Positions 8,038 to 14,847 of a DNA stretch of 14,847 nucleotides are shown one piece after another. Each line of letters starts with the position of its first letter. Position 1 is the first letter of the stretch. Position numbers and translations under genes: made by a program. Below the pieces are notes generated by a model that was given only the letters and a program-made list of their open reading frames with translations, made no database searches and had not been told where the DNA came from. Location of the stretch: positions 3,924-18,770 of the forward strand of contig MU069578.1 of the NCBI GenBank assembly GCA_002284615.2, read 5' to 3'. This DNA is from Dunaliella salina (taxonomy: Eukaryota; Chlorophyta; Chlorophyceae; Chlamydomonadales; Dunaliellaceae).

Positions 8038-8900
8038 CTAATGGGGATCTGGAGGATTGTTAGCCATGCCCCTGAGCTCTCAGACTCTCCTTCTTCCATC
8101 CTCAGCCGCCGCCGCGCGCCCATCAAACCCCCTTCCAGATGCCCTCTGAAAGCAAAGTGCATGTCTAGTGTTAATGATGGTGGATAATCTTTGGATGGCA
8201 TGGTCCCTGAGCTTGGATGCTAGTGATTTGGCTTTCTGTTTGGTAAGACCCAGATTTACGAGAGGTGTAATTGTTAGCTCATTGTAAATGGTACCGGCCA
8301 CACCAATTAAGATGATGTGTAAAGTCACTTTGTTATTCCTGTTTGGATTATTTGAGCTGTGGGTTTAAAGTCTGGTTATGGTGTGAGAATGTTGGGTCAC
8401 TGCACGCTCTAGAGTGGTGATGGGGTTTGTGTTGAAACAGAATTTATTTAGTTCAACAATATGTATGTCCCTGTCTTGAGGAGGGATCTTGGAAGGATCC
8501 AGGTGAGTTTGTCTGCCTGCAAGAGGGCGCACAAAGATAGCATCAGGGAGGGTATGATGCGGGGCAGGGGCGCTAGAAATATTAGGAAAAACCCAGTCTG
8601 GAATAGCAATTGATATGTGATCAGGGACTTATTTGCCCTGATCCAGGAGTCTCTCGTTACTGCATCCATCCATACCAATAAGGGGTGAGCCATACCGGCC
8701 TTTACTGAGGGCTATTACACAAAGACTCCGGGCTGCATTGTGTCTGTTGGTGTGCATCCTGCTCATTGTTGAGTTTGTACACCTGAGGAGTAGGTGGTCA
8801 ATGTGGTCCATATCATCACATAGCGGGCATCTCCCAGAACTGGAAAAGTTGAAGGCATGAACAACACTTCGTACAGTGTATCTGTACGATACTTCATTAT
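8038..8900 (-). pseudogene. Retrotransposon C-terminal zinc motif and PD-(D/E)XK-like nuclease domain (broken)
   Basis: The segment opens with SGRCPLCDDMDHIDHLLLRC, a Cys-x2-Cys...His...Cys zinc motif followed by HTNRHNAARSLCVIALSKG. Next come LPDAIFVRPL and, about 30 residues on, RDIHIVELNKFC; the PD and E-x-N-K pieces resemble the PD-(D/E)XK catalytic core. Then VTLHIILIGVAGTIYN, LTKQKAKSLASKL and NTRHAL lead to NPPDPH-stop. Stops after LDQGK and TITRL and frame changes make it a pseudogene. The nuclease reading is inferred from motifs and from the better-kept EVK in family B copy 3. Confidence 0.65.
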
Positions 8901-9200
8901 ATTTACTTATTGTTCAGGGTAACCCCTGGATTTTTCCAGAAGGAATTTTTGATCTCTTTGTTTGCAAGTTGAGAGGTTGGGTTGCGGGATGCAGTATTTG
9001 CAACGGTAGTTGGTAGTATGTCATCATTTAGTTTCTGCCATCTCTGGTAGTGGTAGCCAGAGATCTCAGCAGAGCCGACCTTGGGTTTCTTGTGCATGTG
9101 TGCGCTCAAAGCATGCTTTAAGTTTGTCGTTCAGGTTGGTGAGGCAGTGCATCGGGGAAGCGCGGGAGCGGTGTATGCCATTGTCTCGTGAGGAGGATCT

Positions 9201-9700
9201 TCAATGAAGCCAACAGAGATTGTGGAAAGGGTCCCTGGCATCTGGAAATGCAATGTCAATGGTGTCTGAGAGGGCTGCAGTGCGGGCGCAAGCATCAGCC
9301 CCTTCATATCCTATAATGCCTGAGTGGGCTTTGACTTTGTAGAAATGGATAGGGTGAGGGGAGTGTTCTAATGGTTGATATCGCATGAATGAGCTCTGCA
9401 TGTAGGTGATATCTCTTGCGCGTCAAATTCAGGGTTTGTTTAGAAATCTGGGAGAGGCAGGATGCACTATCAGTGGCAGTTTGAGTTTGCTCGTGTTGGA
9501 GTGCCACAAGGATACCCACAAGTTCTGCTCTGGTGATGGTATCGGTGGGCCCATGGCCATTGGGTTTTATGTACAGTTGCAAGTGTTAGGAGGGTGGAGT
9601 TGTGTCCCTTCCCGGTTTGAAAACACCTGAGCCAGAAAGTGGTGGGGAGTCATCATCTTTGTGTTTAATTACACTGCCGTCAGTGTAGGTGATTCCTCTT
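9201..9700 (-). pseudogene. Retrotransposon RNase H domain (broken)
   Basis: All four acidic-motif regions of RNase H can be read, in different frames: TYTDGSV (about 9687-9673), TRAELVGILVAL (about 9530-9500), TATDSASCL (about 9476), and KVKAHSGIIGYEGADA (about 9338-9290). The stretch after TDGS ends in a stop before the next frame begins, and the frame changes again before KVKAHSG. It degrades the RNA strand during element copying in intact relatives; here it is inactive. Confidence 0.8.
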
Positions 9701-9713
9701 CAGTCCTTAATTC

Positions 9714-9748
9714 TAGGTGTGAACATCTTTAAAAGATGATCACACCTA
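9714..9748. repeat. Near-perfect 17-base inverted repeat inside the RNase H remnant
   Basis: TAGGTGTGAACATCTTT (9714-9730) and AAAGATGATCACACCTA (9732-9748) pair at 16 of 17 positions around one base. It sits where the reading frame is lost before TDGS. Confidence 0.85.
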
Positions 9749-9859
9749 AAATTTTGTAGTTGGAAGGAATGAAGGCTGTCCTTGCCAGAAGGCACTTGTG
9801 TCAACAGCTTTGAATGTCAGGGGGTAGTGATTGAAATTTCTGTTTCCAATTGTTTGATA

Positions 9860-10120
9860 CTAGATGCTGATGGCACGCAGTGGCGTTGGGTTCGCAGGAC
9901 CCTGGGGTAGCCAGTCAGCCGGAACATCTTGTTGGAGGAGTTCAAACAAACCTTTGCTAGCACTATCTAGTGCTTCTCTGGCATTTGGATTCCAGACAAC
10001 GATGAGTTGCATAGGATAGGAAGGTGAGATGGATTTGGGGATGGCATCAAACCAGTGCTGTGGTGCCAGGAATTGGATATTTCTGGCACGGAATTTGGCA
10101 AGCACTTTTGCAAGGTGTGG
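9860..10120 (-). pseudogene. Retrotransposon ORF segment upstream of RNase H
   Basis: This open frame has PHLAKVLAKFRARNIQFLAP, QHWFDAIP, MQLIVVWNP, GLFELLQQDVP and NPTPLRAISI, then a stop. Its place directly before the RNase H motifs marks it as the connection between RT and RNase H. The type is inferred from context rather than a catalytic motif. Confidence 0.6.
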
Positions 10121-10145
10121 GTATTGGGTAAGTCAGCTCATATAA

Positions 10146-10595
10146 GCATTACAGCTGAAGCCTCTCCAGTGGGGCACTCCACCCACATCCAAGGCTCGTG
10201 ACCCCAGTCAGCTCCACCCAGATCAGAGACATATCCACCTTGTAGAAGTCAAGTACTGTGAGGACACGCGGCCCAACAGCCAGCTTGAGGCCTCCAAGCA
10301 GCAGCACCGCGACCTTTGTCGTCATCTTTCTAGAGCCTCAGCTCAGATCACCCTCCATACTATCCTGTTAGGTGTGGGAGGAGTCATCTACACCCAACAC
10401 ACATTGGAGCCTCTAAAGGAGCTTGGTCTTGACACTTACAAGGCCACCAAGCTTGCTCGGAGGCTTCATGCTCATTCTGTCCTGTATGCCTACAAACTTG
10501 CCAGCACCAGACGGGCTATTGAGAAAACTTTCTTCAACTCTCATCAACAAGATCAGGCACGGGCTACTGCCAGTAACCCACCTGATCCCCACTGA
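10146..10595 (+). pseudogene. Retrotransposon PD-(D/E)XK-like C-terminal domain (149 codons, uninterrupted fragment)
   Basis: The frame is open after a TAA at 10143. It reads HPDQRHIHLVEVKYCEDTRP, then QLEASKQQHRDLCRHL, TLHTILLGVGGVIYTQHTLE, LKELGLDTYKATKLARRLHA, TRRAIEKTFFNSHQQDQA and ends NPPDPH. The E-V-K after a hydrophobic strand is the signature half of a PD-(D/E)XK nuclease. It aligns along its length with the minus-strand copy (VTLHIILIGVAGTIYN, NTRHAL, NPPDPH). There is no start codon or upstream RT, so it is a fragment despite having no internal stop. Confidence 0.65.
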
Positions 10596-10735
10596 CTTCT
10601 TGCTTCTGCTTTCTCTTGGTGAAGCGGATACACGGTGCCTCGGCCCTAGGTATCCTCTTTTCCTTAATTGATGTGGGGAGTGCTTTCACTGCCTGCGTAG
10701 TGTTTCTTTTCTTTCTTTCTTCTTTCTGGGGCAGG
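10146..10735 (+). mobile_element. Non-LTR retrotransposon, family B copy 3: C-terminal domain, 3' UTR and tail
   Basis: An open frame from 10146 to the stop at 10593-10595 is followed by the shared 3' UTR (GGCCCTAGGTAT, TTGATGTGGGGAGTG), CACTGCCTGCGTAG at about 10701 and a short TTTC-rich tail. It is 5'-truncated directly next to the truncated 5' side of the family A element, on the opposite strand. Confidence 0.8.
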
Positions 10736-11947
10736 AGCATAAAGGTGGCAACTGGATCTGTAGTTTGGAGGGAGGAGTGCACTACGTGGCGCAGGAGTTT
10801 AAACATTGTTTCATCATCATGTGGGGGATGGCAGAAGGAGAAGCCAGCGCGCGCATAGAGAGGGCGTCTGTGTGCGCTCCAAAGACCTGGCCTCGGCAGT
10901 TTGCGCTGAAATAGGCTTTGCAGGTCGCGCCAAATTCAATTCACATGTAATTGTTATCCAAGAATCCCCAGATGAAGGCCTAGCCCAGCAATTCACCCTG
11001 CAACACAGGTGCGAAGAGTTCCAGGATTCTTGATGAAGCTGCCCCTAAAAATCTCCATTTTGATTTGAGAAGACGTGTGCAGTGGAACAGTATATAGCAG
11101 AAACACTCCTTCACTCCTGAAGGGCCCACACAATGGGAGTAGAGAGAGCTTGTTGGCAGGCTGGTGCGAATGGTCACTGTGATCTTTGTGATCAACAAGA
11201 TCTGCAAGACGAGATACATGCCCTTTCCTTTGTAATTGTGTGCAAATATCTGTGCTCTCCGAGATAAGCACACTTATCTTTTCTTTGAGGTTTCTTTCCA
11301 GACAAAAATTCCCTTGGTGCACAAGACACAATCGCGAAGCCGGGAGCGAGGTACCTCCATGCGGTCACCCTGGGCAACGTTGCATGGACTATCTCATGTC
11401 CATGCAGCGGCTGAACCCTCGCGCCGGCACTGAGCTTCCCACACCCCATACACAGGTGGAGCTCTTTCAAGACTGTGGGGTCGGTGGTCTGTGCGGCAGC
11501 GGCGCGCAGCAACGCGCAGCAGCGTGTGGTTTGAGCTAGCAGAGGTGTGCGGAATGCACTGGTCCTGGGTTGCGGAGCGTGCACGGGATGCTGGTGGAGT
11601 TGTACAGGCAGTGAAGGGGATGGCAGGCGAGCAGAGGCATGGATGGTATCAGGCAAGTGGGTGGAGCCTGTGGTCTGGGGGCCGGGCATGGCATGCACTT
11701 AATTTGTCGGCACTGGGGACGCTGAGGTGACTGAGGCCATTGTCATGTGCACAGCCTGGGCAATGGCTTTCCTTGGTTGGAAGGCTGACAGTGCTGACTC
11801 TCCTGCTGTTAAAGGTATGAAACTCCAGCCTTTCAGATATCATCTTGCTCTCTGTTGCTGGACCTGTCTTCTTTCTCTGCTCGTCGTGCTTCTCTCTGTC
11901 TGAATTTTGTGGTGGGGGGGTCATACGGTCTGTGCACCAATTTGACC
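10736..11947. other. Unassigned region with a possible zinc-finger gene relic
   Basis: No intact gene was recognised. A GC-rich part on the minus strand (about 11470-11370) may carry traces of a MYND-type finger; see the separate entry. The rest shows only open frames without splice signals or motifs. Confidence 0.4.
11370..11475 (-). pseudogene. Possible MYND-type zinc-finger relic
   Basis: KELHLCMGCGKLSAGARV supplies a C-x2-C pair. In shifted frames SRCMDM and then GDRMEVPRSRLRDC resemble the later part of a MYND finger with some ligands lost. The pieces are in three frames with stops between them, so this is at best a decayed copy. Chance similarity is quite possible. Confidence 0.2.
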
Positions 11948-12025
11948 CCTTTTCCTTAATTGAGGTAGGAAGGGTTCTCTGCCTGCGTAGGTTTTCTTTT
12001 CTTTTTTCTTTTTCCCTTGGTCAGA
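11948..12025 (+). mobile_element. Short 3' end of family B retrotransposon (copy 4)
   Basis: CCTTTTCCTTAATTGA, then CTCTGCCTGCGTAG and a TTTTC-type tail match the last 60-80 bases of copies 1-3. Only the extreme 3' end is present. Confidence 0.65.
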
Positions 12026-12445
12026 TAGGTCTTTATCATTCCGAGGTTGGGGATGAGGGCATTCATTGTTTTCTTCAGCAAAATTTGAGTCGGCTGAGTT
12101 TTTCTGTTTCTGAGATCATGGACGTTTCATGTGTGGCCGCAATGCCCGGCAGGCCGAGCAGTCAAAGGACCTGGCTGAAGGCCGAATTCCCATATAAAAT
12201 AAACTAACCTTAATGAATGTGGCGATGGCTTTGACAGCCGTCCTTGAAGAAGATAGAGCTCAGCAGGACTAGCAACTGTTATGGAGTGCCTAAGCAAAGT
12301 TTCATGCCCCAGGGGAGCTTGCATCCACACGCCAAAGGTGGAGAAGAGAAAGAAAATAGGCACTTATCCCTCATACAATGCTGCTTTCTAAAATTTGTCA
12401 GCCACACGCTGTTTAAGACCTGAAGTCTGCTCATTGCTTCCTCAG
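12026..12445. other. Unassigned region upstream of an orphan exon
   Basis: No clear coding exon was found. A 25-base candidate (after CCCCAG near 12313, ending before GTGGAG) is too weak to call. Confidence 0.4.
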
Positions 12446-12645
12446 GCAGCCAACATCCAGAGTCAAGAGGGCTTCATGACTGGGGCAGCTCAATTAGAGC
12501 TGAACAATGTGAGGATTGAGTACTCAACACAGCATGATAGGACAGTGCTCGTAGACAGGCTGTTGAACGGCTTGCGAGTCTATAAGTTTGAAGATACTTC
12601 ACTGCAACTCTCAGTTTTCATCCCATCCAAAATCAATTCTGCCAG
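12446..12645 (+). CDS. Orphan exon-like segment of unknown protein
   Basis: A 200-base open segment is bounded by TTCCTCAG and GTAATG. It starts in phase 0 and ends two bases into a codon. It encodes about 66 residues, including QSQEGFMTGAAQLELNNVRI, STQHDRTVLVDRLLNGLRVY and KFEDTSLQLSVFIPSK. The alternation of hydrophobic and polar residues looks like a folded protein with beta strands. I do not recognise the family, and no flanking exon in matching phase could be fixed. It may be one exon of a plus-strand gene with long introns, or a remnant. Confidence 0.4.
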
Positions 12646-13922
12646 GTAATGCTCTTTCTCCCTACCACTGTTCTGCAGGGCTGCCCACTCCCACCATGGT
12701 ATTGAAACCACAACTTGTGCATGTCGCTGCAGCTGCCGCCGCCTCAACAGCGTGGAACCTGCAATACTCGTGTGCGCAAACATTTGTGCTAGTCATCATT
12801 TCCCTCCCTTATGAGAGATCGCGGAGCATGCTTTTTTCAAAAAATTTGCTTCGGGGCTGCAAAAGGGTTGTAATCCCCACAAGTGGACCTTTTTCCTTGT
12901 CTGAATGATTGCAAGTATTAATCTGCAACAATGAAGGCAATCCTGCACCACAAAGCCTGCCCAACTCTGCACAAGACCTGAAAATTGCGCGAAGAAAGAA
13001 GCCTGAGATTTAACTTTCACATGCCAACACCAGCACAGGGCTGTGTGTGGCCAGCAGGACGAAAAAAAAGAAGCAATCACACCTCTACATTCCTACCAGA
13101 GCCATTCCTACCAGTGCCAGTCCTTGGACACTCCACCAATCCGTGACCTCTGAACCCTTAAAAGAAAATTTGTTGGGTTCGCAACTCAGGGCCAAACTGT
13201 GTGCCATGCCAACAAGAACTTTCCAAGGGACACAATCCCAAAGGAGGCCATCAACTGAGCCCGTTCCAACCTTTAATTGATGTCAATAAGTGTGTTGGCC
13301 CTATCGTCAGGGCCAAATTGGGAGAGTAACTTCATGAGTGGGTGGAGACACCCCCTTCACAGCCCGCACACTCCCCCATCGTGGCCCCCTACATGCACAT
13401 TACCCCAGTGTCCTACAGCATCGATAAACATCTAAGAGCAGCTCAAGTTTCAGAGTCCACCTTTTTCCGCCTGATTGGGGTGCAAACAAGCCACCATTCC
13501 CGTGGTTGAGCCACATTGAGCACATCCACTTCCCACCATTCCCGCAGTCCTCAACTTGGGGTACCAAAAGATACCATCCATGTACAGGGCATGCAATGGT
13601 GCATACGAGAGGCACATTTGGGCCAAGTAGATGACACTGGTTGGGGTTTGATCGCGAGGACGACCCTTGAAGGCTTGCACATGCCAGGAAGCAACGTGTA
13701 TTTATGTATTTATGCACAAACACATTGAGTGGCGAGAAGATAATGAAGTTCAGTTCTGCTGCCAGCATCACAGCCACTGATTTGACCGCAATGAAATCTG
13801 ACTTCTTTTCCAGGAGCGGTGACAGGATGCCATAACCTTGAGCTTCTGTTTTCAATTTCCCTTCCCTTCCTTCCAGGGTCATTTTTTAACTCTTTCAGCC
13901 CTTGGCAGTTATTACCACGGAG
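12646..13922. other. Unassigned region; no gene recognised
   Basis: A phase-compatible acceptor (CAACTCAG near 13184) opens a plus-strand frame to about 13280, which could be a last exon for the orphan segment, but nothing else supports it. A minus-strand open frame at 13400-13882 has no recognisable motif. A small hairpin lies at 13295-13316. Confidence 0.4.
13295..13316. repeat. Short perfect hairpin
   Basis: TTGGCCCT, six bases, then AGGGCCAA. An 8-base perfect stem with no gene end nearby that it could serve. Confidence 0.7.
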
Positions 13923-13929
13923 CACACAC

Positions 13930-13979
<50 letters not shown>
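13923..13979. repeat. CA dinucleotide microsatellite
   Basis: About 28 CA units with one interruption (CAACA) near the left end. Confidence 0.97.
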
Positions 13980-13982
<3 letters not shown>

Positions 13983-14095
13983 CAGTGTTTTATTTTTCGT
14001 TTTGGCGAAACCTAGACTTCAAAACTTTCAGGGAAATCCCCTCTCCTGAGTATTGCCATTTTATTACTTTGCCCCCCTCCCCCCCCCACGCCCGG

Positions 14096-14116
14096 CGCGA
14101 GGCCTACGGCCTCGCG
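14096..14116. repeat. GC-rich 9-base hairpin
   Basis: CGCGAGGCC, TAC, GGCCTCGCG form a perfect 9-base stem with a 3-base loop, just after a C-rich run (14071-14088). Confidence 0.85.
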
Positions 14117-14197
14117 GCAGGACAAGGTTATGATTTTTTTCACTTACATTGCTGCATTGTGTTGCACCTTCTCACTTGAAATTCTTTATTTCATGCA

Positions 14198-14310
14198 CAT
14201 CTCAATGTTTGCCACCATCTCAACCTCAATGTTTGCCACAGCTCAACCTTTGCCACCATCTCACACACTTTGCATTCGCATCAGTTCATCAAGCAAGCAA
14301 GCAAGCAAGC
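14198..14310. repeat. Imperfect tandem repeat and AAGC microsatellite
   Basis: Units based on ATCTCAACCT and TTTGCCACC repeat three to four times (about 14198-14268). Five AAGC units follow at 14291-14310. Confidence 0.75.
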
Positions 14311-14498
14311 TTCAACATCCATCAACACCTCCAAGTGTTCAAGTTCTGTAAGTCCAAGCACCAAGTCATATTATGTCCTCAGCCAGCATATCAACCAAGC
14401 ATATTTCACTTTACCACCATCCCCTTATACCACATATTGTCCGCGCTTCTTTGCAGCATCAAACCACCTGCCAATTGCATCTGGATAGGGGAAGTACC

Positions 14499-14825
14499 TC
14501 AAACTGCACTCCATGCTCTTAAACCCTCGGGCACACACATTGATGTGCTTCTCTTGCAAATTACCCCTGCTGCTGCCTGCTCATGCTCCTTCTCCTTCCC
14601 TCGGTGCTTGACACCTTGCTCGTGAATCTTGATGGTACCATAGTGGCAATTGAACACAGACTCACACCACTTGCACCTTGCCTTGTACACACCCTGAACA
14701 TCCATGCCATGGTACTCAAGCCACAAGTGCCTCTCATTCTCCTTATCCTGGAACTGGTTGCTCACACCATGCTTCAGGTAATTATTGTATTCACCAGCAC
14801 TGTGGCCTTTCTTTACTTTCGACAT
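14499..14825 (-). CDS. BED/C2H2-like zinc-finger protein, N-terminal part (possible hAT-type transposon or domesticated relative)
   Basis: The frame starts at 14825 and runs 108 codons. Residues 1-49 are polar and include KHGVSNQFQDKENERHLWLE. Residues 50-73 give C-x2-C-x13-H-x5-H (CKWC, then IKIHEQGVKH), followed by a Lys/Glu-rich helix and a QAAAG segment. This finger spacing fits the BED/C2H2-like DNA-binding fingers at the N-terminus of hAT transposases and of proteins derived from them. After QAAAG a GTAATT donor could end an exon, and the residues beyond look non-coding. No transposase catalytic region was found to the left within the window. Function and completeness are uncertain. Confidence 0.5.
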   Translation of the reverse strand: MSKVKKGHSAGEYNNYLKHGVSNQFQDKENERHLWLEYHGMDVQGVYKARCKWCESVFNCHYGTIKIHEQGVKHRGKEKEHEQAAAGVICKRSTSMCVPEGLRAWSAV

Positions 14826-14847
14826 TGCATTTCATTTCTTTTACTTT

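Larger units (their letters stand above)
7891..10125 (-). mobile_element. 5'-truncated non-LTR retrotransposon, family A (RNase H, zinc motif, PD-(D/E)XK-like domain)
   Basis: On the minus strand the order is: a region before RNase H with FLAPQHWFDAIP (about 10120-9860); RNase H (about 9700-9205); a linker; a Cys/His zinc motif (about 8840-8770); a PD-(D/E)XK-like domain (about 8560-8150); a closing NPPDPH-stop at 8038; a 3' UTR; and a TTTTC-type tail (7915-7891). No reverse transcriptase remains, so the copy is 5'-truncated near the RT/RNase H junction. Several frameshifts and stops show it is dead. Its 5' edge abuts family B copy 3 head-to-head. Confidence 0.8.

Noticed and set aside
13710..14049. 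Cys-Val and Thr-His repeat open frames
   Set aside because: They are translations of the CA microsatellite on the two strands.

Overview
This window looks like nuclear DNA of a green alga, probably a chlorophyte. That rests on a split gene with canonical GT-AG introns for a chloroplast-targeted LCIB-type (limiting-CO2-inducible) carbonic anhydrase-like protein, on a transit peptide ending in an algal-style VRVQA cleavage motif, and on many microsatellites and retrotransposon remnants. A moderate-GC, repeat-rich chlorophycean (for example a Dunaliella-like alga) would fit, but the species cannot be fixed from the sequence alone.

Layout. (1) Positions 81-4881, minus strand: eight consecutive exons whose splice phases all agree give the first 282 codons of the LCIB-family protein. 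The 3' end of the gene lies left of position 1. Intron 3 (1994-4143) is swollen by three short elements with terminal inverted repeats, separated by AAT/AAC microsatellites. (2) 4882-6296: 5' flank of that gene, with a duplicated palindrome-bearing motif and no recognised gene. (3) 6297-12030: a nest of decayed non-LTR retrotransposon pieces. A large minus-strand copy (7891-10125) keeps remnants of an RNase H domain, a Cys/His zinc motif and a C-terminal PD-(D/E)XK-like domain. Plus-strand fragments of a related family lie at about 6297, 7036, 10146 and 11948. Both types end in the same short sequence followed by a TTTTC-rich tail, which in one copy has grown to about 255 bases. (4) 12031-14847: mostly unassigned, with one orphan exon-like segment (12446-12645), a long CA microsatellite, small hairpins, and at the right edge the minus-strand start of a BED/C2H2-like zinc-finger protein that may derive from a hAT-type transposon.

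The only convincing host gene is the LCIB-family gene. In green algae this family acts in the chloroplast CO2-concentrating mechanism. Everything between it and the right edge is best read as repeat-rich intergenic DNA with transposon debris.
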